This document shows, piece after piece, positions 54,325 through 63,115 of a DNA stretch of 64,000 nucleotides; position 1 is the stretch's first letter, and every line of letters starts with the position of its first letter. This DNA is from Segatella oris (GTDB lineage: Bacteria; Bacteroidota; Bacteroidia; Bacteroidales; Bacteroidaceae). The position numbers and the translations under genes are program-made. The stretch is taken from NCBI RefSeq assembly GCF_900637655.1, contig NZ_LR134384.1, positions 1,550,001-1,614,000 of the forward strand, written 5' to 3'. The notes beneath the pieces are model-generated. The model was given only the letters and a program-made list of their open reading frames with translations. It was not told the origin of the DNA and made no database searches.

Positions 54325-55818
54325 ATGAATCGCAAGTTATTTATACTGTTCTTTTTGTTATTTTTAGCAGGTATTCATAAGTCTCTGGCGCAGAAAAAGC
54401 GTGAGTTTCGTGGCGCATGGATACAGTGTGTGAATGGTCAATTCCTCGGGTTAGGGAAAGACCGAATGCAACAGATGCTTACAAGTCAACTCAACGAAAT
54501 GCAGAAAGATGGTGTCAATGCCGTTATTTTCCAGGTAAGGCCCGAGTGTGACGCTTTATATGCCAGTGCTTATGAGCCTTGGAGCCGATTTCTGACCGGT
54601 CAGCAAGGCGTGGCTCCTCAGCCTTATTGGGACCCATTGGCATGGATGATAGACGAGTGTCACAAGCGGGGAATGGAACTTCACGCTTGGATTAACCCAT
54701 TCAGAGCAAAGACAAAGACTACCAACGACTTATCTTTCAATCATATAGCCATAAGGAAACCAGGTTCAGTATTTGCATATGATGGCCAGTTAATCCTTAA
54801 TCCGGGCCAGCCGGAGAACCGAGAATATATCTGTAAGATAGCAAGTGACATTGTGCGTCGGTATGATGTAGACGGCTTCCACATAGATGATTACTTCTAT
54901 CCTTACCCTGCTGCCGGCCAGACCATTGCCGATGACCGTGAGTACTCACTTTATAACAACGGCATTAAAGACCGTGGAGATTGGCGGAGATACAATGTAA
55001 ATCTTTTCATGAAGCAGCTTTCTGACAGTATTCATGCCATTAAACCTTGGGTGAAGTTTGGCGTGTCACCGTTCGGTATCTATCGTAACAAGAGCAATTC
55101 TCCGGCAGGAAGCAATACAAAGGGGTTGCAGAATTATGATGATCTCTATGCTGATGTGCTGTTATGGGTCAATAACGGTTGGGTAGACTATTGCGTTCCG
55201 CAGCTCTATTGGCAGATAGGTCACCCCACAGCTGACTATGATGAACTTATCCGTTGGTGGAACAGACATGCCGGCAACCGTCCTCTTTACATAGGTGAAG
55301 ACGTGGAACGCACCGTGAAATTTGCCGACCCACAGAACCCCAATAGTCATCAGTTGGCAGCTAAGCGCCGTCTTCACAACGAACTTAATCATGTCAATGG
55401 CACCGTTCTGTGGTATGCGAAGTCATTTTGTGATAATATCGGCAACTATGCTGCAGCTATGCGCGATGGTTATTGGAAATATCCTGCCTTGCAACCTAAG
55501 ATGTCTTTCATTGACGATAAAGCGCCCAAGAAGCCTAAGCACGTGAAACCCGTATGGACGAGTGACGGCTATCTGCTTTTCTGGACAGCTCCTCGTGCAC
55601 GCAAATGGAATGATGAAGCGGTGAAATATGTAGTCTATCATTTTGAAAAAGGAGAACACATCAACATTGAAAATCCATCGAATATAGTTGCTGTTACTGC
55701 TAAAAACTATTATAAGTTGCCTTATGAGGACGGACGCACAAAGTATGTCTATGCTGTTACCTCGCTCGACCGCATGAGCAACGAGAGTAAAATCGCCAAG
55801 AAGAAAGTAAAATTATGA
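54325..55818 (+). CDS. GHL10 (DUF187)-type glycoside hydrolase, exported
   Basis: A 497-aa exported protein of the 'family 10 glycosylhydrolase-like' group (GHL10/DUF187). Signal peptide ends SLAQ (residue 22). Barrel motifs: REFRGAWIQCVNGQFLG, NAVIFQVRPECDALYAS, ELHAWINPFRAK, DVDGFHIDDYFYPYP and VKFGVSPFGIYRNKS, then YCVPQLYWQIGHPTADYDEL. A short C-terminal beta domain follows (about 405-497). Substrate not known; relatives are suspected to act on peptidoglycan or glycans. A -7 box TATTTTTG lies at 54296-54303. Confidence 0.88.
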   Translation: MNRKLFILFFLLFLAGIHKSLAQKKREFRGAWIQCVNGQFLGLGKDRMQQMLTSQLNEMQKDGVNAVIFQVRPECDALYASAYEPWSRFLTGQQGVAPQPYWDPLAWMIDECHKRGMELHAWINPFRAKTKTTNDLSFNHIAIRKPGSVFAYDGQLILNPGQPENREYICKIASDIVRRYDVDGFHIDDYFYPYPAAGQTIADDREYSLYNNGIKDRGDWRRYNVNLFMKQLSDSIHAIKPWVKFGVSPFGIYRNKSNSPAGSNTKGLQNYDDLYADVLLWVNNGWVDYCVPQLYWQIGHPTADYDELIRWWNRHAGNRPLYIGEDVERTVKFADPQNPNSHQLAAKRRLHNELNHVNGTVLWYAKSFCDNIGNYAAAMRDGYWKYPALQPKMSFIDDKAPKKPKHVKPVWTSDGYLLFWTAPRARKWNDEAVKYVVYHFEKGEHINIENPSNIVAVTAKNYYKLPYEDGRTKYVYAVTSLDRMSNESKIAKKKVKL

Positions 55819-56714
55819 AGCCTCATAACAGTTATAACAAGCCGGGAGATTACGACCATTTCGTGGTCGATCGGGCGGGAACACTCTTGGAATGGTTGCT
55901 TGAAAACGTAAAAGGACTAAGCAGGTCGAAGATTAAACAGACGCTCCAAGGACGTGGAATAAGGGTAGGCAGTAAGGTTGTCACGCAATTTGACTACCCC
56001 GTTTCAGTCGGAACGAAAATCGCACTCAGTAAGACAAAGCGTAATAATGACATCTTCAAGAGTCGCTATGTGAAGATAGTCTATGAGGACAGACACTTGG
56101 TGGTCGTTGAAAAGAATATTGGAATATTGTCTATGGCAGCCGGACATTCATCGCTGAATGTAAAGGCTGTGTTGGATGATTACTTCAAGAAGTCACGTCA
56201 GAAGTGCATGGCTCACGTGGTACATCGACTTGATCGGGAAACGAGTGGACTGATGCTCTATGCCAAGGACAAGGAGACTGAATTGCTGTTGGAGCGTGAT
56301 TGGCATCACATTGTGTTCGACCGTCGCTATGTTGCGGTTGTTTCGGGCGAGATGGAACAAAGAGAAGGTACGATAGCTAATTGGCTGAAGGACAACAAAG
56401 CCTATATCACTTATTCCTCTCCAGTGGACAATGGCGGCAAATATGCCGTGACCCATTTCCATGTTCTCAACCGAAACGACAATTATTCCTTAGTAGAATA
56501 TAAGTTGGAAACAGGCCGTAAGAACCAAATCCGTGTGCATTCGGCCGATATGGGGCACCCTGTTTGTGGGGACACCAAATATGGAAACGGCGATGATCCG
56601 ATAGGACGTCTCTGTCTGCATGCTTATGTTCTGTGTTTCTATCATCCCATAACACATGTTCCCATGACGTTCGAAACTCCAATTCCTGCATCTTTCCATA
56701 AAATCATTAAATAA
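55815..56714 (+). CDS. RluA-family pseudouridine synthase
   Basis: A 299-aa rRNA/tRNA pseudouridine synthase with an N-terminal S4 domain (LEWLLENVKGLSRSKIKQTLQGRG) and the catalytic HRLDRETSGLMLYAK (Asp), then GRKNQIRVHSADMGHPVCGDTKYG. Overlaps the previous stop by 4 bp, so translation is coupled. Target nucleotides not decided. Confidence 0.92.
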   Translation: MKPHNSYNKPGDYDHFVVDRAGTLLEWLLENVKGLSRSKIKQTLQGRGIRVGSKVVTQFDYPVSVGTKIALSKTKRNNDIFKSRYVKIVYEDRHLVVVEKNIGILSMAAGHSSLNVKAVLDDYFKKSRQKCMAHVVHRLDRETSGLMLYAKDKETELLLERDWHHIVFDRRYVAVVSGEMEQREGTIANWLKDNKAYITYSSPVDNGGKYAVTHFHVLNRNDNYSLVEYKLETGRKNQIRVHSADMGHPVCGDTKYGNGDDPIGRLCLHAYVLCFYHPITHVPMTFETPIPASFHKIIK

Positions 56715-56719
56715 AAATC

Positions 56720-56869
56720 ATGAATAATTTCTTATTTTATGTCCTCATATTGTTGGCCGTTGTTACAGGTGTTATCATTGTGAAGAAAGTGACCAGTTGT
56801 CTTTTCAAGCTTCTTGTTGCCGTGGTAGTCATAGCGCTTGTAGTATGGCTCTATTCCATGGGAAGGTAG
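56720..56869 (+). CDS. 49-aa small membrane protein
   Basis: Short frame ATG 56720 to TAG 56867-56869: two hydrophobic segments (residues 4-21 and 28-46) joined by a KKVTSC turn; sequence begins MNNFLFYVLILLAVVTGVII and ends WLYSMGR. It begins 5 bp after the RluA-type stop. Small two-helix proteins like this are common in the phylum; homologues not checked. It is too short for usual ORF filters. Confidence 0.55.
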   Translation: MNNFLFYVLILLAVVTGVIIVKKVTSCLFKLLVAVVVIALVVWLYSMGR

Positions 56870-57026
56870 CAGATGCGGTTTGAAAGCATCGCTTTCTGCA
56901 CTTCTCTTTTGTAAAGATTACAGCTTGTTTTTAACACTTCTGAGCAGCATCATATAGAGAAAAAAAGACGGAAAAACGGGTATGGTCTTGTGATTTCTGA
57001 ATGTTTATCTTGTATTTTAAGGCATC

Positions 57027-57304
57027 ATGCGTTGTAATTTGATGCAGAATGCACGGCCTCTTGAGTCAAAATGCGCGATAAAGTGAGGCAGATTACGCTG
57101 TAACATGATGCAAGTTACAATGCTTTTTAGCGTAATTTCATATTCTGTTTTCCATTGAATTTTGTAATCTTTTGATAGTCATTGCGTTATGAAATATTGA
57201 AAAACGGGCATCATTCGGAGTGAAGAAGCGTTGCGTTTTGAATATGCGAGGCCTGCAAGAACAATTGTAAAGATACTTGAAAGGAATTAACATATAATTC
57301 GTTT
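57027..57304. repeat. Dispersed 22-bp-period repeat, copy D (long form)
   Basis: Four units start at 57038, 57060, 57082 and 57104 (exact 22-bp period; TTTGATGCA, CTTGAGTCA, AGTGAGGCA, CATGATGCA). The tail at 57255-57304 shares ACAATTGTAAA, then AACATATAATTCGTTT, with copy A; total length and order match copy A (278 bp). It fills the gap before the GT2 gene end. Confidence 0.75.
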
Positions 57305-57310
57305 CCTAAG

Positions 57311-58213
57311 TTAATGCCTCCAAAGAGATGTCACATGGTCTTTCATTTTCCAGAACCATTGGTGCAGCATACATAGGCCTTTAAGTCCTAAAAGATGATA
57401 TAAGGTCAGCTTTATTCCACCTCTATAAGGGAGATAATCAGTTAAAATCAGACTGCCGTTCATTCTGTACACATCCAATTGAATATTGAGTACGTGTCTG
57501 AAATATTCCTTGTCAACGCATTGTTTCATGATTTTGCAATGGGTATGGAGCATAGATTCCAAGGCTTGCCCATTGGCATTTGCCGTAATTCCCAGTGGAT
57601 TGAACGTGTAATGATAATAACCATGCGAGGTTATCATGATGTTTTTGCAATGCTTCAGCAGGCGCGACATCAGTTCGATGTCTTCAAAAATCAGGTTCGC
57701 CTTGAACTGTTCACGAGCGAAGAGAGCCTTTCTGAAGATTTTATTCCAGGCATAAGCATGCTTGTAAGCCTTTGTCTTAAGCCAATAGCTCTGCCAGTTG
57801 GTAAACAATCTGTCGGGCAGTTGCAGTCGCGTATGATGTTTCCCGCCTATGCGTTCATCAACAGAATATTCAAGAATGTCTATGTTTTCATGCTTTTTCA
57901 ACCTGTTCATCAGCCCCTTATAAGTATGTGGTTCGAGATAATCGTCACAGTCTATAAAGGTCACATAATCAGCTTTGGCAACTTCAAGTGCAGCGTTTCG
58001 CGCCTCACTCAACCCTTTGTTGGTCTGGTGAATAACAGTTATTGCGGCATGTTTTTCTGCATATTGGGTGCAGATTTGCAGGCTGTTGTCTGTAGATCCG
58101 TCATCAACCAAGATGATTTCCATGCCCTCAATTTGCTGTCCTATGACTGAGTCGAGACATCTTCGCAAGGTGTCTGCACCATTGAATACAGGTATGATGA
58201 CCGATAGTTCCAT
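57311..58213 (-). CDS. Family 2 glycosyltransferase
   Basis: Inverting GT-A glycosyltransferase, 300 aa, probably adding a sugar to a surface glycan. SVIIPVFNGADTLRRCLDSV and ILVDDGSTDNSL open the nucleotide-binding fold; VTFIDCDDYLEPHTY contains the DxD-type metal site. No membrane helix. It is alone, with no sugar operon around it. The -7 box TACTTTTG at 58226-58219 ends 5 bp before the ATG. Confidence 0.9.
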   Translation of the reverse strand: MELSVIIPVFNGADTLRRCLDSVIGQQIEGMEIILVDDGSTDNSLQICTQYAEKHAAITVIHQTNKGLSEARNAALEVAKADYVTFIDCDDYLEPHTYKGLMNRLKKHENIDILEYSVDERIGGKHHTRLQLPDRLFTNWQSYWLKTKAYKHAYAWNKIFRKALFAREQFKANLIFEDIELMSRLLKHCKNIMITSHGYYHYTFNPLGITANANGQALESMLHTHCKIMKQCVDKEYFRHVLNIQLDVYRMNGSLILTDYLPYRGGIKLTLYHLLGLKGLCMLHQWFWKMKDHVTSLWRH

Positions 58214-58218
58214 GGATA

Positions 58219-58226
58219 CAAAAGTA
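58219..58226 (-). promoter_or_regulatory. -7 box of the GT2 gene, nearly leaderless
   Basis: TACTTTTG on the minus strand; only 5 bp to the ATG (58213). No TTTG at the -33 position. Confidence 0.5.
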
Positions 58227-58244
58227 ATAAAAAAAAGTAACTCT

Positions 58245-58275
58245 TTTGTGTTTTCATATTATTTTGCTACTTTTG
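58245..58275 (+). promoter_or_regulatory. Promoter of the DMP19-smpB genes
   Basis: TTTG (58245-58248), 19 bp, TACTTTTG (58268-58275), 18 bp before ATG 58294. Confidence 0.8.
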
Positions 58276-58293
58276 CAATAAACAAATCTTTTT

Positions 58294-58803
58294 ATGAAAG
58301 AGGTAAAAATCAAAGACCAAATGTTGCAGAAAGCTGCTGCTGAAGGCATGGATGAATTTGTCAAAGTGTTTGTCGATGCGATATCAGAGGCTGTCAATGG
58401 CAGTCTCAACAGCGACAATATGGCTGAGCTGAATGCTGATCAGATAACGTTGTTGGCCTATCATTATTTGCACGAAGAAGTGATGTCTGGTGGCTTTGTG
58501 CAGCTCATTCACAATGGATATGGTGCTTTTATCTATAAGAACCCAACGGCAAAAGCCTTTCGTGAATGGGGCATTCACGAGCTCTACAGACTTATCAGAA
58601 AGAGTCATCCTCTCTATTCGAAACATCATGAAGCCATAGAGCGCGACTGCACTGATGATGAGTTCATGGCCTTGTTTGAGCAATTTGCGGAGTTTGATGA
58701 TTTTGATGATGCTTTCATTGAAAATGAAGAGATGTTCACAAGTAAGATTGCTCATTACATTGATGAGCACATTGAAAATTTTGCAACGATAGAAAATGAA
58801 TAA
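58294..58803 (+). CDS. DMP19/DUF4375-type protein
   Basis: A 169-aa acidic helical protein with the DMP19-type central part ([29 protein letters not shown], residues about 52-80) and a very acidic tail ([19 protein letters not shown]). Some family members mimic DNA and bind histone-like proteins; no such role is shown here. It overlaps smpB by 8 bp. Confidence 0.82.
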   Translation: MKEVKIKDQMLQKAAAEGMDEFVKVFVDAISEAVNGSLNSDNMAELNADQITLLAYHYLHEEVMSGGFVQLIHNGYGAFIYKNPTAKAFREWGIHELYRLIRKSHPLYSKHHEAIERDCTDDEFMALFEQFAEFDDFDDAFIENEEMFTSKIAHYIDEHIENFATIENE

Positions 58804-59275
58804 AGAAGAACAGGAAATCAGGCGGAAAAGTCCTGTCCAGATAAGGAACAAGAAAGCCTCATTTGAATATTTCTTTGTTGATACCTATACGGCAGGTATC
58901 GTGTTGACGGGAACTGAAATCAAGAGTATTCGCAATGGAAAAGCTTCTTTGGTAGACTCTTTCTGCGTGCTGTATAAAGGTGAACTTTGGGTGAAGGGCA
59001 TGAACATCAGCCCTTATTTCTATGGCTCTTACAGTAATCATGTGGCGAAACGTGACCGTAAACTCTTGCTGACGAAGCGCGAACTCCACAGGTTGGAAGA
59101 GGATTCCAAGCAGGTTGGCTTTACGATTGTGCCTACATTATTATTTATTGATCGTCATGGAAGGGCTAAGATAGACATTGCATTAGCACGAGGAAAGAAG
59201 GAGTTTGATAAGCGTCAGACCTTACGGGAGAAGCAAGACAAACGGGAAATGGATCGCGCATTGAAGCATTTCTGA
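58796..59275 (+). CDS. smpB: SsrA-binding protein SmpB
   Basis: Delivers tmRNA to stalled ribosomes, 159 aa. [39 protein letters not shown] (oligonucleotide-binding core, in the order expected), GYIxPY-like [13 protein letters not shown], and the basic C-terminal tail [20 protein letters not shown]. The gene for metH normally found downstream in relatives is here only a remnant. Confidence 0.96.
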   Translation: MNKEEQEIRRKSPVQIRNKKASFEYFFVDTYTAGIVLTGTEIKSIRNGKASLVDSFCVLYKGELWVKGMNISPYFYGSYSNHVAKRDRKLLLTKRELHRLEEDSKQVGFTIVPTLLFIDRHGRAKIDIALARGKKEFDKRQTLREKQDKREMDRALKHF

Positions 59276-59277
59276 CA

Positions 59278-59660
59278 GTTGCCGGAAGTGCCATTAGCAG
59301 CTATCCTGTTTCCTCTGTTGGTCTGAATTGTTCATTTGGGGCATGCCATATGAAACCTTATCTGAAAGAGTTGGTCGGGAAAACACCTTAATTACATTTC
59401 AGTTTATCCTAATACCGGACTTCTAAATGCAATGGGGCTGTATGATGAAACGGCTGAAAGTATGTCGTCACAGCTTGCAGAATTCATGACTGAAGGATTG
59501 GTAAATATCGTCGGAGGCTATTGTGGAACAACCGATAAACTCGTTCGTTGCTGTGCAAACAGGTTAAAGGCAAGCGTCCTCATCAGCCGATGAAGAGGCT
59601 AAATAGCTTGTGATTGGATGGTTTTGATTTGTTGGAAGTATGTCAGGAAAGCCTTTTATC
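59278..59660 (+). pseudogene. metH: metH remnant (B12-dependent methionine synthase, homocysteine domain)
   Basis: Immediately after the smpB stop, shifting frames read ISSYPVSSVGLNCSFGACHM, then TAA (59389-59391), then [20 protein letters not shown] and [17 protein letters not shown], then [18 protein letters not shown] (59611-59613, where the family has Trp) and LDGFDLLEV. These are consecutive pieces of the MetH homocysteine-binding domain, about 127 codons of a protein that is usually over 1,200 aa. Two or more frameshifts and two stops are present; the rest is deleted. The cobalamin and SAM domains are absent from the window. Confidence 0.87.
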
Positions 59661-59770
59661 AAAGTAATTTATAGTGGGGTAATATTGTAAAATAAAGAAG
59701 AAACTTTCAGTTAATAAGTCTTCTTTTCTTGTCTAATTGCTATTTTTGTAGTAAATTCGCGCTTGCAATT

Positions 59771-59925
59771 GGTTCATATTAGTGATTGATTAAAAAGGGA
59801 ACAAGGTGGAATTCCTTGACAGTCCCGCTGCTGTGAGCGATGTTGTTGAAAGGGAAATATACCACTGACCATTAGTGTTGGGAAGGTTTTCTTTCGTGAG
59901 TCGCATAGTCAGAAGACCTGCCATT
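59771..59925 (+). promoter_or_regulatory. Cobalamin riboswitch
   Basis: Family landmarks in order: GGGAACAAGGTGGAATTCC, GACAGTCCCGCTGCTGTGA, CCACTG, TTGGGAAGG and the B12 box AGTCAGAAGACCTGCC (59907-59922). It precedes the TonB receptor gene by 64 bp. It binds adenosylcobalamin or a related corrinoid and shuts down the uptake operon when the vitamin is plentiful. Confidence 0.95.
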
Positions 59926-59988
59926 GCGAGTTTATGTTTGGTTGCTTCGAGGAGAGTAGGCCAAGTATTGTTTATAGTTTATTTGAGA

Positions 59989-61989
59989 ATGAAACGTCGC
60001 AGACAGAAGATTGCAATAGGATTATGCTTTCATTTGATGGCCTGTAGCCCGCTTGCAGCCCAACAGTCTGTGGATAGTGTACGTGTATACGACTTAAAAG
60101 AGGTCGATGTACATGGCATACGTGGACGTCGCGGGCTTGTTGATGTTGTGCCTGTAAGTGTAGTCAATCGCCGGGATATACTCAATATGGGCATCACAGA
60201 CATTGCTGATGCCTTGCATCGTATGCCTGGAGTGAACCTACGTGATTACGGAGGAGCTGGTGGTGTGAAGACAATCGGCGTGCGAGGTTTTGGTGCTCAG
60301 CATACAGGAGTAAGCTATGACGGTATTCTCTTGAGTGATATTCAGAGTGGAGCTGTAGATGTTTCGCGCTACGCTTTGGATAATGTTGCATCGTTGAATT
60401 TGGCAGTAGGTGGAAACAGTGATGTGTTTATTTCGGCTCGTGAGGCTGCTTCTGCAGCGGTATTTTCCATAGAAACGCTGAAAGAACTGCCACAGGATCG
60501 ACGTGTTCACATGACAACTCAACTCAAGTTTGGCTCGTTTGGCTACATCAGTCCTTTCATCTATTATCTTCAGTCGATTAGTAAAGGGGTGACGTTATCA
60601 GCTAATGGAGAATATATCTATGCCGAGAACAACTATCCTTTTGTGCTGCGTAATGGTATTTACAAGACGCGTGAACATCGTAATAACAGTCGTATGAACA
60701 GTGGACACGGGGAATTGAATGTTTATGTTCAAATGGGTAGAAACGGCAAGGTGGAGGGAAAAGTCTATTATTATGATAATGATCGTCTTTTGCCTGGTAT
60801 CGTTAAGCTTTATAACAAGATTAATGGGGAGTCGTTACATGACCGTAACGCCTTTGCACAGATAGGGTGGCAGCAGCATACTTCTGATGAATTGTGGAGT
60901 TGGAAGGCAAAGGGTAAGTTTAATTGGAGCAGTTCAAGCTACCGGGATAAGTATTATCCAAATGCCGTGATGGATGCAGACTATTGGCAACGTGAGGCAT
61001 ATGGTTCATTAACTCTGTTGTTCTGTCCTTCCGATAAGGTGTCAGTATCTTATGCAGGTGACTATATCTTCAACAGTCTCAACAGCAGTTTGGATACTGA
61101 TGTACGTCCATTTCGACATACATTCTTGCAGACTTTGTCTGTAAAATATACCGTCCCGCATCTTGTTTTGTTGGGACGTACTTTATATTCTCTTTATTTG
61201 AACAGTGCAAAAAGAGGCGAACATGCGAAGAATTTGCGTAGGTTTTCTCCTTCTTTATCAATATCCTACCAGCCATTTTCTTCAGAACAACTTTATATAA
61301 GAGCCTCATATAAGAACATTTTCCGTGCTCCTACTTTCAATGAAAGCTATTTCTTTCATTATGGAAGCACCAACTTGCAACCCGAACTTACCGATCAATT
61401 TAATCTTGGTCTGACGTGGCAAAGCATGTTATGGAACAGATTAAACATGCAAATGACACTTGATGGCTATCTCAATCATGTGAAAGATAAGATAGTTGCA
61501 GTGCCTTATAACATGTTTGTTTGGACCAATGTGAATGTTGGAAAGGTGGATGCCAAGGGCTACGAACTATCGTTGCGGGGTGATTATCGTATGAATGCAA
61601 AACATCATCTCGGCTTTGTTGGCAGTTATAGTTATCAACGTGTGAGCAATCGTACTGACAAATTATTGCCTGATTATGGCAAACAAATCGCCTATCTTCC
61701 TCTGCATACCCTATCGACATCTTTGAAATGGGGAAATCCTTGGATAGATGTTGTTGTTCATGGAGAAGGATGTAGCAGTAGGTGGGCAACCAATTCGCAT
61801 TATGAGGGAACTCAATTAAAGGGGTATTGGGATATGGGGCTTACGCTCAGTCGTGCTTTTCAGTTATGTCGTGGGCAGGTGTTATTGCGTGGAGATATCA
61901 AGAATTTGTTGGATCAGCAATATGAAATTGTTGGTAATTATCCTATGCCCGGCATCAGTTATCAGTTTGCAATTAATTATAAATTCTAA
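59989..61989 (+). CDS. btuB: TonB-dependent outer-membrane cobalamin receptor (BtuB-like)
   Basis: A 666-aa outer-membrane receptor. Signal peptide to about residue 25, plug domain with RRDILNMGITDIADALHRMPGVNLRDYGGAGGVKTIGVRGFGAQH, then a barrel ending in the C-terminal aromatic YQFAINYKF. The frame is open back to 59875, but that stretch lies inside the riboswitch, so the ATG at 59989 is the start. Riboswitch and neighbours point to corrinoid uptake. Confidence 0.93.
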   Translation: MKRRRQKIAIGLCFHLMACSPLAAQQSVDSVRVYDLKEVDVHGIRGRRGLVDVVPVSVVNRRDILNMGITDIADALHRMPGVNLRDYGGAGGVKTIGVRGFGAQHTGVSYDGILLSDIQSGAVDVSRYALDNVASLNLAVGGNSDVFISAREAASAAVFSIETLKELPQDRRVHMTTQLKFGSFGYISPFIYYLQSISKGVTLSANGEYIYAENNYPFVLRNGIYKTREHRNNSRMNSGHGELNVYVQMGRNGKVEGKVYYYDNDRLLPGIVKLYNKINGESLHDRNAFAQIGWQQHTSDELWSWKAKGKFNWSSSSYRDKYYPNAVMDADYWQREAYGSLTLLFCPSDKVSVSYAGDYIFNSLNSSLDTDVRPFRHTFLQTLSVKYTVPHLVLLGRTLYSLYLNSAKRGEHAKNLRRFSPSLSISYQPFSSEQLYIRASYKNIFRAPTFNESYFFHYGSTNLQPELTDQFNLGLTWQSMLWNRLNMQMTLDGYLNHVKDKIVAVPYNMFVWTNVNVGKVDAKGYELSLRGDYRMNAKHHLGFVGSYSYQRVSNRTDKLLPDYGKQIAYLPLHTLSTSLKWGNPWIDVVVHGEGCSSRWATNSHYEGTQLKGYWDMGLTLSRAFQLCRGQVLLRGDIKNLLDQQYEIVGNYPMPGISYQFAINYKF

Positions 61990-61999
61990 TAAGTAAGAT

Positions 62000-63115
62000 A
62001 TGAAAAAGATTTTATTAAGTTTATCTGCCCTGTTGATGGGTGTAGTTTTATTTACGTCGTGTGATGATGATGATACTCCACAGCTACGTCCTGTGCCAAC
62101 GACTGAAGGTGCATTTGTTATGTGTTCGGGAAACATAGGAAAGAAAATTCCTGGCTCAGTGAGCTATTGGGATTATTCAAAGAATAGCATCTCAAACAAC
62201 GCTTTCAGTCAGGCGAATGGGCGTGGATTGGGTAGTACGCCTAATGATGGAGTCTGCTATGGCAGTAAGATCTATTATGTCGTTGATGGTGAAAATACTA
62301 TCGAGGTGGTAGACAAGAACCAAAAGTCTATTAAACAGATAAAAACGACAGATTTGTTAGGCAAAGAAGAGGGGAAAAGTCCACGCCATATCATTGCTTC
62401 TTATGGTGCTGTTTGGGTGACGACATACGGTGGATATGTTGCAGCCATAGATACAACGACGTTCGCGTTACGCAAGAGCTACAAGGTGGGTTCCTATCCG
62501 GAAGGGCTCACAGTGGCTAATGGAAGACTCTATGTTGCAAATAGTGATTACAGTAAGGGCAACGGTTCTATCTCTGAAATCAATTTGGCTACAGACAAAG
62601 TAACAGAACACAAGGTTGAAGGAAGTAAGAATCCACAGGCTATTTTTATTGACAGAACAGGATTTTACATATTAGATTGGGGTGGTTATGATGAAAATTG
62701 GAAGCAAATAGGTGCCGGATTGAAAGTTCTCAAGGTAAAGAATGGAAAGGATATAGCTGAAGATGTTGTAGCCAATGCAACGAGTGCAACTTATTATAAC
62801 GGTGTATTCTATACGGTAAATGCACCTTCTGGAGCTGCTTCTGTAAGCTATAGTAAATACAATACCTCTAATCATACAACATCTTCCATGAAGTATAGCT
62901 ATGATGAAACGAAGTTCTCACCTTCTTATATCGCTGCAGATCCCGTGACAGGTCGCTTATTTTTATCTTTCTATGAGAAGGTTGGAGGTTATGCAAGCTA
63001 TGCAACAGCAGGCTATCTCAAGGAGTTTGATGCAAGCGGAAAGGAGCTTCATTCAGCCAAGATAGGTGTAGGCCCTTGTGCAATCTTCTTTAATACCAAG
63101 ATTAATTGGAAGTAA
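62000..63115 (+). CDS. btuG: BtuG-like surface cobalamin-binding lipoprotein
   Basis: A 371-aa lipoprotein with lipobox LFTSC (Cys at about residue 21) and acidic DDDD next to it, as in surface-exposed Bacteroidetes lipoproteins. The rest is a seven-bladed YncE-like beta propeller (GGYVAAIDTTTFAL, GLTVANGRLYVANSDY, GRLFLSFYEKVG). BtuG proteins form a lid on BtuB and capture B12; adjacency to btuB under one riboswitch supports this. Starts 10 bp after btuB. Confidence 0.88.
   Translation: MKKILLSLSALLMGVVLFTSCDDDDTPQLRPVPTTEGAFVMCSGNIGKKIPGSVSYWDYSKNSISNNAFSQANGRGLGSTPNDGVCYGSKIYYVVDGENTIEVVDKNQKSIKQIKTTDLLGKEEGKSPRHIIASYGAVWVTTYGGYVAAIDTTTFALRKSYKVGSYPEGLTVANGRLYVANSDYSKGNGSISEINLATDKVTEHKVEGSKNPQAIFIDRTGFYILDWGGYDENWKQIGAGLKVLKVKNGKDIAEDVVANATSATYYNGVFYTVNAPSGAASVSYSKYNTSNHTTSSMKYSYDETKFSPSYIAADPVTGRLFLSFYEKVGGYASYATAGYLKEFDASGKELHSAKIGVGPCAIFFNTKINWK

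Noticed and set aside
59875-59988. Extended N terminus of the BtuB-like receptor
   Set aside because: This stretch is the 3' part of the cobalamin riboswitch including the B12 box; the signal peptide begins at 59989.
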